This document shows positions 18,180 through 26,582 of a stretch of DNA of 64,000 nt, in pieces. The DNA comes from Lewinellaceae bacterium (lineage in GTDB: Bacteria > Bacteroidota > Bacteroidia > Chitinophagales > Saprospiraceae). The notes beneath the pieces are model-generated. The model was not told the origin of the DNA. It searched no databases and saw nothing but the letters and a program-made list of their open reading frames with translations. The stretch lies in NCBI GenBank assembly GCA_020636045.1, contig JACJYP010000014.1, forward strand, positions 1 through 64,000. Direction: 5' to 3'. Numbering within the stretch: the first letter of the stretch is position 1; each line of letters opens with the position of its first letter. The translations under genes were made by a program, and so were the position numbers.

Positions 18180-19241
18180 TTAAAAGCGCGGGCAAAGCAC
18201 CTTTGGTTTTATGATCGCCGGCTTGTAGATCCGGATGATGTAATTGGCCGCGAGTTCAAAGCCGCCGCGGTAGCTGCTGGCCGTATTCAGATCGGACGTG
18301 TTGATGTCGTAGGCAAGGCCCACGCGAAGGTCTTTGTATTTCATGCCCAGAATGGCCTGAACGGCATCGCGCAGGCGATAGCCAAGACCGAAATTGAAAG
18401 TAATGTCTTTCTGAGGATCGAACAGGTAGCCCATCATTCCCTGCAGCTGTATTTCGTCGGCGCCGCTCATGCTCTGGAACTGGAAGGCGGGATTGAGCGA
18501 CCAGCGATCGTTGAGTTCGGCATTGAACTGACCATGTATGACGATCCGGCGGGGAATCTGTGCATTGCCGGCTGTGGGATTTGTGGGCACGGGACCACCG
18601 GGGTCGGACGAGCCGGCCAGGCTGTATTTCCCTTCATTGATATGAAACATCGAAAAGCCGATGTTCATATCCATTTGTTTGTTCAGTTTTGTCGTGAGTA
18701 CGATGCCTGCATCGATGTCGGTATAACTGGCATCGTCCACCACATTGCCTTCTTTGCTAAGTCCGTTCTGATAGACGCCCTGGTCGTTGAAGCCGTCTTC
18801 ATATTGGCGGTTATCGCCGAGTTTGCGGCTGCCTTTCCCATATTGACCGCCGATGGAGAGTACGGAATTGCCTTTTTTATCCAGTGCCAGATGGTAGGTG
18901 GCGCTGAGTTTCGGCGCGCTGTGCTTCAGCCCGATCTCGCCGGCCTTGTCGGTGAAAAACATAAGCCCCACGCCGATCCAGTCCTGCTTGCGAATGCCCC
19001 GGATGATGGGTGCATCGGCCCAAACGGATGGCGTCTTGTAACTGTCGGAACCGCTGAGCACGCTTGCCCACTGGCCGCGGTAAATCCCTCCAATACGCAC
19101 GGTGCCTTCAAACTTGCCACTCATCGCAGGGTTGGTGGTAAGCGGAGACATGTAGAACTGGGTAAAGTGTATATCCTGGGCGGAAAGATTGCTGACGAGG
19201 AGTACAAGGGTAAAAAGAAAGAGTAGTTTTCTAACGTGCAT
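18180..19241 (-). CDS. PorP/SprF-family type IX secretion outer-membrane protein
   Basis: The product is 353 residues from the ATG at 19241 (MHVRKLLFLFTLVLLVSNLSAQ), which gives a clean signal peptide; an upstream in-frame start would bury it. The mature start QDIHFTQFYMSPLTTNPAMSGKFEG is the family hallmark, followed by an outer-membrane barrel with alternating strands. PorP/SprF proteins help move or hold T9SS type B cargo at the surface. A CHU_C cargo gene lies about 2.6 kb away on the other strand and a PorE-like gene lies just downstream. A second family member is at 30.4 kb. Confidence 0.9.
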   Translation of the reverse strand: MHVRKLLFLFTLVLLVSNLSAQDIHFTQFYMSPLTTNPAMSGKFEGTVRIGGIYRGQWASVLSGSDSYKTPSVWADAPIIRGIRKQDWIGVGLMFFTDKAGEIGLKHSAPKLSATYHLALDKKGNSVLSIGGQYGKGSRKLGDNRQYEDGFNDQGVYQNGLSKEGNVVDDASYTDIDAGIVLTTKLNKQMDMNIGFSMFHINEGKYSLAGSSDPGGPVPTNPTAGNAQIPRRIVIHGQFNAELNDRWSLNPAFQFQSMSGADEIQLQGMMGYLFDPQKDITFNFGLGYRLRDAVQAILGMKYKDLRVGLAYDINTSDLNTASSYRGGFELAANYIIRIYKPAIIKPKVLCPRF

Positions 19242-19368
19242 ATTATGATTGTTTAGCCAGTAAAAGGGATTTGTCAGATAACTTCGGCGCAAATTAGAGG
19301 AAAATTGGGAATCCAAGCCCAGCCTCCCCGGGTGAATTTGTTAAAAACGCGTTTTTGGTAGTTTACTG

Positions 19369-20343
19369 TCATTTGGGTAGATGCAGGGCATCCACAATCG
19401 ATTGGTCGGGGATATCCAGCATACACCGGAAGTGTTTTTTCGGGCATTTTTCGAAGCCTATTTTTGAACAGGGCCGGCATGAAAGGCCCTTCACTTCCAC
19501 AGACGTGTTTTTATCCGTGCCGGCTGGATAATACGGGTACATTCCGAACTCCGGCACGGTGTTTCCCCATACGGATACAATGGGTTTTCGAAACGCCGCC
19601 GCGATATGCATGAGCCCGGTATCGTGGGTCAGTACTACTGCCGATTGCCGCACGACGGAGGCAGATTGGTGCAGTGTCAGTCGCCCACAAAGGTTGACAA
19701 CATTTGCGCCAACAATCGCCTTCGCGGTCGCTTCTTCCTGCTTTCCACCCAGCAATGCTACCGGTTGGTCCATTTTCCGACAAATTTCGGCAGCCTTTAG
19801 CGGCGGAAGCCGCTTGGTGGCATGTGTAGCACCAAGGACGAATGCCGTATAATTCCCGGCTGTCAGCAATTCCGAATGTTGCTGCAGATCGACCTCCTGA
19901 TCGGGGGGGATGAAATAATCCAGTCCCTCACCGTCGTTGTCGACGCCAAGTTTCCGGACGGCCTGCATATACCTGTCTACAATGTGTACATGCGGCAGCA
20001 GGTTGATTCCGGTGTTGACCAGCAGCCATTTTTCAATATTCAATTTGTCGAATGTGCTGCCGGGCCAGCCGAGTGCCCGTTTGATCCGCAGGCTACGCAG
20101 GTTTTTGTGGAGGTCGATCAGCCGGTCATAACGCTCTTTTCCAAGCGCTGGCAACACCTCTCCCGGATCCTTTTGAAAGGAATATACCTTGTCAATATAC
20201 GGGTTAGGCTCAAGGACCGGAGCATATTGTGCTTTAGTGAGATAGTGGATTTCTGCGCCGATCTGTTTCTTCAGGCATCGAATGACAGGAGTGGTGAGCA
20301 CGATGTCGCCGATGGATGAAAAACGGAGGATGAGCACTTTCAT
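19369..20343 (-). CDS. Glycosyltransferase family 9 (heptosyltransferase-like)
   Basis: The 324-residue GT-B enzyme has the N-terminal signature MKVLILRFSSIGDIVLTTPVIRCLKK, a central NLCGRLTLHQSASVVRQSAVVLTHDTGLMHIAAA motif region for the nucleotide-sugar site, and a C-terminal CRPCSKIGFEKCPKKHFRCM Cys cluster typical of the Bacteroidota members. GT9 enzymes add ADP-heptose or related sugars to the lipopolysaccharide core in the cytoplasm; the exact sugar cannot be read here. It starts three bases after the stop of the potassium transporter and is last in a five-gene minus-strand run. Confidence 0.9.
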   Translation of the reverse strand: MKVLILRFSSIGDIVLTTPVIRCLKKQIGAEIHYLTKAQYAPVLEPNPYIDKVYSFQKDPGEVLPALGKERYDRLIDLHKNLRSLRIKRALGWPGSTFDKLNIEKWLLVNTGINLLPHVHIVDRYMQAVRKLGVDNDGEGLDYFIPPDQEVDLQQHSELLTAGNYTAFVLGATHATKRLPPLKAAEICRKMDQPVALLGGKQEEATAKAIVGANVVNLCGRLTLHQSASVVRQSAVVLTHDTGLMHIAAAFRKPIVSVWGNTVPEFGMYPYYPAGTDKNTSVEVKGLSCRPCSKIGFEKCPKKHFRCMLDIPDQSIVDALHLPK

Positions 20344-20346
20344 GCG

Positions 20347-22323
20347 CTACTGAATTCTCCGCAAGCGGAAGTTTTTGACCGGCCGCAGCACCAAAGGCAC
20401 TTTTTCCAGTTCAACGGAGTCGCTGTCGAGACCAAACCAGTTCTGGGGAGAAGCGGTGACCCCTTTCACACCCAGGTAGATGTTCATAATGATCTGTTCG
20501 ATCACGGGCAGGTCGTTTTCGTGCGACAGGAATTCCTGTATGATCACAAACTTGAAATCGCCGGCAGGAAACTCATCCCGGCTGATGTGGTAGCGCGCGG
20601 CTATATTGACCTCGTCGTTTTCGATGAGGTCTTCCACCACTTTTTTGAGGAACAGATTCATCCGCTGCTCTACGCGGAACCCAAGCCGGAAGGTGATCTT
20701 GTACACATCGTCCGGGGCAAGGGTGTTTACCTTGTACTCCATCGTGTAGGGCTCGTCGGTAACCTCGATGTGGACAAACCAGTAAATATCCGCGCGTTTC
20801 GGCTGTGTCTGCAGAATAGAGTAAAGGATCTTTTCTTCGACTTTATTCGGCGATTTGGCGCTGCTGAGGAAGACCAGATTAGTCGCGTACTTGGGTTCGC
20901 TTTCGTCATTGCTAAGTGCGATCAGCTGGTCTATATAGTCGTTGATCTTGACGTTTTGTATAAATCGGTCTTTGATCTGCTTGGCCTTTACCCACACATA
21001 CATGAGCGCAAGCAATACCGAAGCGATCACTACGGTGATGTAGCCCCCATCTTTGAATTTCAGTAAATTGGCCGTAAAAAACGCCCCTTCGAAGCAAATA
21101 TACCAGGCGAGGAATATCCATATGAGCGCAGGCTTGACCCTGTTCATTACAAAGAAATTGGACAGCAGGATCGTGGACATAAGCATGGTGATCGTCACCG
21201 ACAAGCCGTAGGCCGCTTCCATATACTGGCTTTCCTTGAAATTGATGGTCACGAATACACAACCTGCCCACAACAGCAAGTTGACGGCCGGCACGTACAA
21301 TTGTCCTTTCAGATTGGAGGGGAAAATAACGGTGAGTTTGGGCAACAGGCCGAGCCGGATGGCTTCGCTCACGAGCGTAAAAGAGCCGGATATCATTGCC
21401 TGGCTGGCGATTACGGCGGCCATGGTGGCGATCGCGATGCCTATCGGCAAAAACCAGTGCGGCATCACGCCATAAAATGGATTGATTACTTCGTCGCCCG
21501 TCAGCGGAAGCGCCTGCCCTTCAAATTGCAGACACCAGGCGGCCTGTCCGAGATAATTGAGGACCAGGCACGTTTTGACAAATATCCAGCTGACCCGGAT
21601 ATTCTGTTTCCCGCAGTGCCCCAGATCGGCATAAAGGGCTTCCGCACCCGTTGTGCACAGGAAAACGGCGCCCATCAATACAAGCGCATGCTCGTGGTGA
21701 AGCAACAACTTAATTGCAAACAGCGGGCTCAGGGCCTGCAGCACCGAAAAGTGGCCGAATACCTGGACGGCGCCCAGAAAGCCCAGCATGGAAAACCAGA
21801 TCAGCATGACGGGTCCGAAAAACCGGCCTACCGTGGCGGTCCCGAATTGCTGAAATATGAATAGTGCCGAGATGATTCCGATGGTGATCTGCACGGTCGG
21901 AATTTCCACATGATGAAGGCTTTCCACGGACTGAAGGCCTTCAATAGCAGATGAAACGGAGATCGGCGGCGTGATCATGCCCTCGGCCAGCACAGCGCAG
22001 CCCCCGATCATGGCGGGAAAAAGCAGCCAGCGGCGGCGGCGGCGGACAAGTGTGTAAAGCGAAAAAATACCACCCTCGCCGTTGTTGTCGGCCCTTAATA
22101 CCAGGGTCACGTACTTGAATGAAGTCTGAATGGTCAGGGTCCAGAAAACCAGCGAAACGGCGCCGAGAATTGTTTCCCGTTCGACGATCCCGGTACCGGC
22201 AATGGCGCGCATCACATACAGGGGTGAAGTACCTATGTCACCGTATATAATTCCGAGGGTAATGATCAAACCGGCCATGGTAAGCCGGTGATGGTGTCCG
22301 TGATGCTCGCCGTTGGAGGACAT
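20347..22323 (-). CDS. kup: KUP-family potassium uptake transporter
   Basis: The protein is 658 residues from the ATG at 22323 (MSSNGEHHGHHH); a GTG 12 codons earlier is a weaker start. The hallmark GIIYGDIGTSPLYVMRAI is near the N-terminus. About 12 membrane segments follow, then a roughly 200-residue cytoplasmic C-terminal domain. Family motifs include TSFKYVTLVLRADNNGEGG and the central EALYADLGHCG. KUP proteins import K+ with protons. It lies between an amylase gene (24 bases from its GTG) and a glycosyltransferase gene, an unusual setting that gives no clue to regulation. The His-rich N-terminus is odd but short. Confidence 0.94.
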   Translation of the reverse strand: MSSNGEHHGHHHRLTMAGLIITLGIIYGDIGTSPLYVMRAIAGTGIVERETILGAVSLVFWTLTIQTSFKYVTLVLRADNNGEGGIFSLYTLVRRRRRWLLFPAMIGGCAVLAEGMITPPISVSSAIEGLQSVESLHHVEIPTVQITIGIISALFIFQQFGTATVGRFFGPVMLIWFSMLGFLGAVQVFGHFSVLQALSPLFAIKLLLHHEHALVLMGAVFLCTTGAEALYADLGHCGKQNIRVSWIFVKTCLVLNYLGQAAWCLQFEGQALPLTGDEVINPFYGVMPHWFLPIGIAIATMAAVIASQAMISGSFTLVSEAIRLGLLPKLTVIFPSNLKGQLYVPAVNLLLWAGCVFVTINFKESQYMEAAYGLSVTITMLMSTILLSNFFVMNRVKPALIWIFLAWYICFEGAFFTANLLKFKDGGYITVVIASVLLALMYVWVKAKQIKDRFIQNVKINDYIDQLIALSNDESEPKYATNLVFLSSAKSPNKVEEKILYSILQTQPKRADIYWFVHIEVTDEPYTMEYKVNTLAPDDVYKITFRLGFRVEQRMNLFLKKVVEDLIENDEVNIAARYHISRDEFPAGDFKFVIIQEFLSHENDLPVIEQIIMNIYLGVKGVTASPQNWFGLDSDSVELEKVPLVLRPVKNFRLRRIQ

Positions 22324-22383
22324 TATCGGGTGGTTTTGTTTGCCGGATGAAGGGGTCACCGGCCGCTGTTGTATGTATTTTAT

Positions 22384-23790
22384 TTATTGATTGGTCAGAA
22401 CCAGGTACTCCCAGGGTTTCAGGTTCAGGGTCATTTCCCTTGTCACCTGCACTGTGCTGGCGCCGAAAAGGTTGGTGTATGCTCCCAGCATATCGCTGTC
22501 CAGGTCGAGCGTCGTTGTGCGGCTTTGTTTGCTCATATTGATCACTACGATAACCCGATTGCCATCTTTCCCGCGTGTAAATGCATACACGAACTCGTCG
22601 GCATTGGTCGGGATTTTCTCAAGTTCAGCTCCGTGCAACCCCGACCACAGCGCCTGATTATTGTGGCGAAGGTTGCAAAGTTTTTGGAAAAACTCCTTTT
22701 TGGCGAATTTTTTCCAGCGTATCGGGTCGCGATCGAAGAAATCGAGTTGCTGTGACAAGCCGTCTTCCTGGCCGTTATACAGCATGGGCATACCCTGCCA
22801 GGTAAACATCAAAACATTAAAGGCATCGGCTGAAGCGCCGTACAACTGGCTTTCCGTGCCATTGTGCGCGTTTTCATCGTGGTTTTGTGTGAAATACAAC
22901 TGATAATACCATTTGGGGTAAAAATCATCGAGATAATCGAGCAAGGTGTCGAGCGAGTGCGCATTCTGCCGGCCTGCGCCAATATCCTTGGTGACGTCTT
23001 TCCACTTCCAGCCGTAATTGGCATTGAAACAGGACTTGAAATGCTGCGGTTCATCCTGCCATTCGGCCAGCATGAACGGTATTTTGACAGAATCGAGAGC
23101 AGGCCGCGCCTCTTCCCAGAAATCATTGGGTACCAAACCTGCCATATCTACCCTGAATCCGTCCACATCTCCCTGCTTCAACCAGTATTGCATTGCTTCG
23201 ATCATCGCCTTCCGGGTTGCAGGATTACCGTAATCCAGATCGCAGACATCCGACCAGTCGGTAATGGGCTCGCCGCGTTCGTTGAGCGGCACCGTGAAAT
23301 CGCCATTGTAGCGACTAAAGTATTCAGGGTGCGTTTCTTTCCATTTTGAATCCCAGGAAGTGTGATTGGGAACCCAATCGAGTATGACCTGCAACCCGAG
23401 TTCATGGGCCGAACCGACCAGGTTCTTGAAGTCGGCCATTGTGCCGTAGTCGGGGTTGATGGCGTAATAGTCTTTCACGGAATAAGGGCTGCCAAGGCGT
23501 CCTTTGCGTTTCAATACGCCGATCGGGTGGATGGGCATCAGCCACAGCACGTCGACGCCAAGTTCTTTAAGCCGTGGCAATTGTTTCCTGACCCCGGCAA
23601 AATTGCCCTCGCGGGAAAACTGGCGCACATTGCATTGGTAGAGAACGGCATTTTTTGCCCATTCCGGCTCGGCGGGCCGGTCGCGTTTAGGTGGCGGTGG
23701 CGTAGGAACTTCTGTTTGCACAGCTGGCTTCGGTTGATCCTCACAGGCTGCAAAGGCAACCAGGAGCATAAACAAGAACAGATTTCTCAT
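22384..23790 (-). CDS. GH13 alpha-amylase-family lipoprotein
   Basis: The 468-residue product has a lipoprotein-type signal (LVAFAAC, Cys16) and a Pro-rich linker. A GH13 (beta/alpha)8 barrel follows with all four motifs: DWVPNH (region I), DGFRVDMA with nucleophile Asp215, the acid Glu243 in MLAEW, and TQNHDEN with Asp305. A short C-terminal beta domain ends NLKPWEYLVL. It should act on alpha-glucans or maltodextrins at the cell envelope. It follows the beta-phosphoglucomutase-like gene and a small lipoprotein, a set that suggests alpha-glucan use, although no maltose phosphorylase or SusCD pair is present in the window. Exact specificity is not readable. Confidence 0.92.
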   Translation of the reverse strand: MRNLFLFMLLVAFAACEDQPKPAVQTEVPTPPPPKRDRPAEPEWAKNAVLYQCNVRQFSREGNFAGVRKQLPRLKELGVDVLWLMPIHPIGVLKRKGRLGSPYSVKDYYAINPDYGTMADFKNLVGSAHELGLQVILDWVPNHTSWDSKWKETHPEYFSRYNGDFTVPLNERGEPITDWSDVCDLDYGNPATRKAMIEAMQYWLKQGDVDGFRVDMAGLVPNDFWEEARPALDSVKIPFMLAEWQDEPQHFKSCFNANYGWKWKDVTKDIGAGRQNAHSLDTLLDYLDDFYPKWYYQLYFTQNHDENAHNGTESQLYGASADAFNVLMFTWQGMPMLYNGQEDGLSQQLDFFDRDPIRWKKFAKKEFFQKLCNLRHNNQALWSGLHGAELEKIPTNADEFVYAFTRGKDGNRVIVVINMSKQSRTTTLDLDSDMLGAYTNLFGASTVQVTREMTLNLKPWEYLVLTNQ

Positions 23791-23821
23791 AAGAATATTT
23801 GCATTGATGCCGGCCGTGACC

Positions 23822-24415
23822 TTAGTTGGCGGGCGGCGGGTTCCCCGATCCGACCACCCGGACCTGTATGCCGGTTACGTTCAGGCTGGTATTGCCCTTC
23901 CAGATCATCACAAAACCACGGTCCGTTACATGCCAGGTATTATTGATGTAGGGATCATTGCAGGAAAGATATATCTCGTTGGTGGCTTCGTCCCAGTTCC
24001 AGCGACCGGTATCTACGATCTTGTTCTTGATCAGCACATCGAAAGTCTGGTCTTCCCGGAATTGCAGCCATTTTGACTGATAATGTTGGTGCACGGTGGT
24101 GTCGCTGGGTTGATAAGCCATATTCAGGTGCCACCACCCCGAACCGAGGTATGCCCGCCGGCTGGCGGTAGCGCGGGGAAGTGAGTCGATCGGCACGGTC
24201 ACCATACGTGGAGGAGTACCGATCTGAAGGGTCGGTGCGCCGTCGGGGTTTTCCCCGCGGATCACGTGAGACGCTTTCCAGTTATAGCCGCTTTCCTGCT
24301 CTGCCACAGGTGCTGCCGGCTCGGGTTCGGGTGTTTGTGGCGTTTTTTGGAAATTTTTACAGGTGATGTAGCCAAGAAAAATGACGAGTATCCCAAGCAG
24401 GATGTTGAGTTTCAT
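23822..24415 (-). CDS. Small lipoprotein, unknown function
   Basis: The 197-residue product has a lipoprotein signal (MKLNILLGILVIFLGYITC, Cys19) and a Pro/Glu linker. A globular domain of about 130 residues follows, rich in Trp and aromatic residues (GSGWWHLNMAY, WLQFREDQTFDV, TGRWNWDEATNEIYLSC, GFVMIWKGN). The alternating pattern suggests a beta-barrel, lipocalin-like fold, but I cannot name a family. It lies between the beta-phosphoglucomutase-like gene (11 bases) and the GH13 gene (31 bases), so it is probably cotranscribed with them. Confidence 0.75.
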   Translation of the reverse strand: MKLNILLGILVIFLGYITCKNFQKTPQTPEPEPAAPVAEQESGYNWKASHVIRGENPDGAPTLQIGTPPRMVTVPIDSLPRATASRRAYLGSGWWHLNMAYQPSDTTVHQHYQSKWLQFREDQTFDVLIKNKIVDTGRWNWDEATNEIYLSCNDPYINNTWHVTDRGFVMIWKGNTSLNVTGIQVRVVGSGNPPPAN

Positions 24416-24426
24416 ATTAAAAATGA

Positions 24427-25116
24427 TCAGGTATGTGAATACATGTTTGCGGTAATACGCGTCAGCAGATCGGTGTACGACAGGTTTTCAAAACCGGGGA
24501 TTACCATATGCGCTTTGGAAAGATAGTCGGGATCGCCTACTCCGATCACAAAAAATCCTCCGGCCACGCCAGCCAGAACACCCAGATCTGAATCTTCAAA
24601 AATGAAACATTCAAAGGGTTCGAGGCCAAGCGCACGGGCTGCCAACAAGTAACATTCAGGATCAGGGATGGCTTTGCGGGTGCTGTTGCCATCAATAATG
24701 GCATCGAAATAGGCATCAAGGCGCGTTGTATTCAACACCTGGCGCGCGCTGCGCGAAGCAGAAGCAAGCGCTACTTTCAAGCCTGCTTCCCTGACCTGTC
24801 GCAGAAAAAGGATCGCCCCCGGTAGCACATCGCCGGGCTTCAGGTCGGAGATCATTTCAACATACCAGTTGTTTTTGACGTCCGACCAGTGTAGTTTTTC
24901 GGCTTCGGTCATGTAAATATTGCCCCATTCGAGCAATTGCTCCAGACTCGCCATTCTGCTCAGGCCGCGCAGTTTTTCATGCTGTTCCGGCGTGAAGTCA
25001 AACCCCAGTTGATTGCAAAGCCGTTTCCAGGCGACGTAATGGTACCTGGACGTGTCGACAATGACACCATCCAGGTTGAAGATGCAACCTTTTTTTTGCG
25101 CTGCGATACCTGTCAT
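24427..25116 (-). CDS. pgmB: Beta-phosphoglucomutase-like HAD protein with Asn in place of the nucleophile Asp
   Basis: The product is 229 residues from the ATG at 25116 (MTGIAAQKKG); the TTG at 25128 is less likely. The layout is beta-phosphoglucomutase: motif I CIFNLDGVIVDT, cap domain with YHYVAWKRLCNQLGF and LRGLSRMASLEQLL, motif II ASASRSA, motif III RKAIPDPECYLLAA and motif IV FEDSDLGVLAG. Family members interconvert beta-glucose 1-phosphate and glucose 6-phosphate in maltose and trehalose use. Here the phosphate-accepting Asp of DxD is Asn14 (codon 25075-25077, AAC), while the general acid Asp16 is kept. This should abolish normal catalysis unless it is a sequence error or the Asn deamidates. 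It heads the run with the lipoprotein and GH13 genes. Confidence 0.87.
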   Translation of the reverse strand: MTGIAAQKKGCIFNLDGVIVDTSRYHYVAWKRLCNQLGFDFTPEQHEKLRGLSRMASLEQLLEWGNIYMTEAEKLHWSDVKNNWYVEMISDLKPGDVLPGAILFLRQVREAGLKVALASASRSARQVLNTTRLDAYFDAIIDGNSTRKAIPDPECYLLAARALGLEPFECFIFEDSDLGVLAGVAGGFFVIGVGDPDYLSKAHMVIPGFENLSYTDLLTRITANMYSHT

Positions 25117-25173
25117 GCATGATTTCAATTCGCCGCGAAGTTACCGCAAATTCTATCTATAAGGGAATTAAAC

Positions 25174-25181
25174 TACATTTG
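25174..25181 (+). promoter_or_regulatory. Candidate -7 promoter element for the pentapeptide membrane protein
   Basis: TACATTTGC matches TAnnTTTG plus C, ending 18 bases before the ATG at 25200 in the short divergent region with the beta-phosphoglucomutase-like gene. Confidence 0.45.
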
Positions 25182-25199
25182 CCGCGTATTCTCCTCGTA

Positions 25200-26573
25200 A
25201 TGGAAGATAAAAATCACGATGATTCTGCCAGTTCGCGGATCGACATGATCTCGCGAACCATTATCGCACTGGTTATAGGCATATTGATCGGCGCTATCAT
25301 AGCCCAAACAGGCCTGGAAGCCCTTCAGGATGAGATCACTGTCATGATCCGCGGGTTTATCTGGCTGATCGTGATCCTGGGGCTTTTATCGTTTTGGGTA
25401 GTGCAGAACAAAGAGCGTATCCTCAGAAAACTTTTCGGGGTATCCGACACCGATTTTGGCGAGCTGAGCAAATCGGCGCAGGTGGTGCTGTTCAATGTGG
25501 TGGAAAAGGACTATCCGGAAGCAAAAAAGGGCTTGAACCGTTTGCTGAAAAGAGGCGCCGCTTTGTTTGCCTGGCTGAACTTCCGCCGTTGGATCGTCAT
25601 CGTCTTTCAGTCGCTTTTCGTCGGATTGGGCGGCCTGCTCGGCACTGTGTTGTTGTACAATCAGAACAAACTGCTGGTGCAACAGAACCAGCTGCTCAAC
25701 CAGCAAAACATCCGCCTGGACCAGCAAACCTACCTGCAGGAGGCGGAAAGGCGCAGTTCGCTGGTATTTCTGATGGGAAACATCCTCGATGGCGTCAATC
25801 AGGAACTCAAGGAAGATGTGGGCCGCAAGGGCGTGCGCGATGTTACGCCACAGTTGATCGGCCGCGTGATCGCGCTCAGCAATGCGCTCCGCCCCTACCG
25901 TTATCTCGGAAGCGACTCGCTGGTGGGTCGGGAACTCAGCCCCGAGCGTGGCTTTCTGCTGCTCTCGATCGTCAGCAGTGAAATTGATAAAAGCAGCCTC
26001 CAACAAATATACCGGTCTGCCGATTTTTCCTATGCCGACCTGAAAAACGCCGTGCTGTCCGGTGAATATTTGAAGGGCGTCAACCTGACAGGCGCCGATC
26101 TGGAGAACGCCCTGCTCGATGAAGCGGACCTTTCAGGCGCCAACTTAAGCGAGGCGGTGCTGCGCGGCGCCGTGATCGCACGCGCCAATTTGCAGGAAGC
26201 CAGATTGCGCGACGCCGACCTGTTCAAGACAAATTTTGAGTCGGCCGATCTTAGCAAAGCCAACCTGAGCGGCGCAAATTTGCGCGATGCATACCTGGCA
26301 TCCGCCATTCTGCAACATGCACACCTGAACCGGGCCGATCTCTCAGGCGCCAACCTGAGCGGAGTGGAGGCGCTGACCGCCAACTTTGAACAAACCAATG
26401 CAGACAGTGCGCTGGTTTCGGAATTTGGCTGGCTCGACTCTATCCGCCTGCATACGGTTTCCGATTCTGTGGGTTCGAATGGCTTGTCCTCCAGATATTA
26501 TATTGATTCCGTGCAGACTGCTTTCGGCTGGCAATATATGTTGTTGAAGAAAAAAGTCGAAGTGAAGGAATAA
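25200..26573 (+). CDS. Membrane protein with C-terminal pentapeptide repeats
   Basis: The product is 457 residues from the ATG at 25200 (MEDKNHDDSA); an earlier in-frame ATG at 25119 is unlikely because the -7 box lies between. Three membrane segments are predicted (about 17-35, 50-68, 131-153). A Gln/Leu-rich heptad stretch (about 155-185) is a probable coiled coil. A linker follows, then about 25 pentapeptide repeats (about 275-405; A(D/N)LxxA pattern such as ADLSGANLSEAVLRGA) and a short tail. These repeats are diverged and GC-rich, quite unlike those of the NACHT protein. Membrane-anchored pentapeptide proteins are widespread, but their role is mostly unknown. It is convergent with hutH. 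Confidence 0.85.
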   Translation: MEDKNHDDSASSRIDMISRTIIALVIGILIGAIIAQTGLEALQDEITVMIRGFIWLIVILGLLSFWVVQNKERILRKLFGVSDTDFGELSKSAQVVLFNVVEKDYPEAKKGLNRLLKRGAALFAWLNFRRWIVIVFQSLFVGLGGLLGTVLLYNQNKLLVQQNQLLNQQNIRLDQQTYLQEAERRSSLVFLMGNILDGVNQELKEDVGRKGVRDVTPQLIGRVIALSNALRPYRYLGSDSLVGRELSPERGFLLLSIVSSEIDKSSLQQIYRSADFSYADLKNAVLSGEYLKGVNLTGADLENALLDEADLSGANLSEAVLRGAVIARANLQEARLRDADLFKTNFESADLSKANLSGANLRDAYLASAILQHAHLNRADLSGANLSGVEALTANFEQTNADSALVSEFGWLDSIRLHTVSDSVGSNGLSSRYYIDSVQTAFGWQYMLLKKKVEVKE

Positions 26574-26582
26574 GGGCCTGCC

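Noticed and set aside
19343..19356. Perfect 14-bp palindrome AAAAACGCGTTTTT
   Set aside because: No loop and low stability, so a poor terminator; could be a protein site, but a single copy gives no support.
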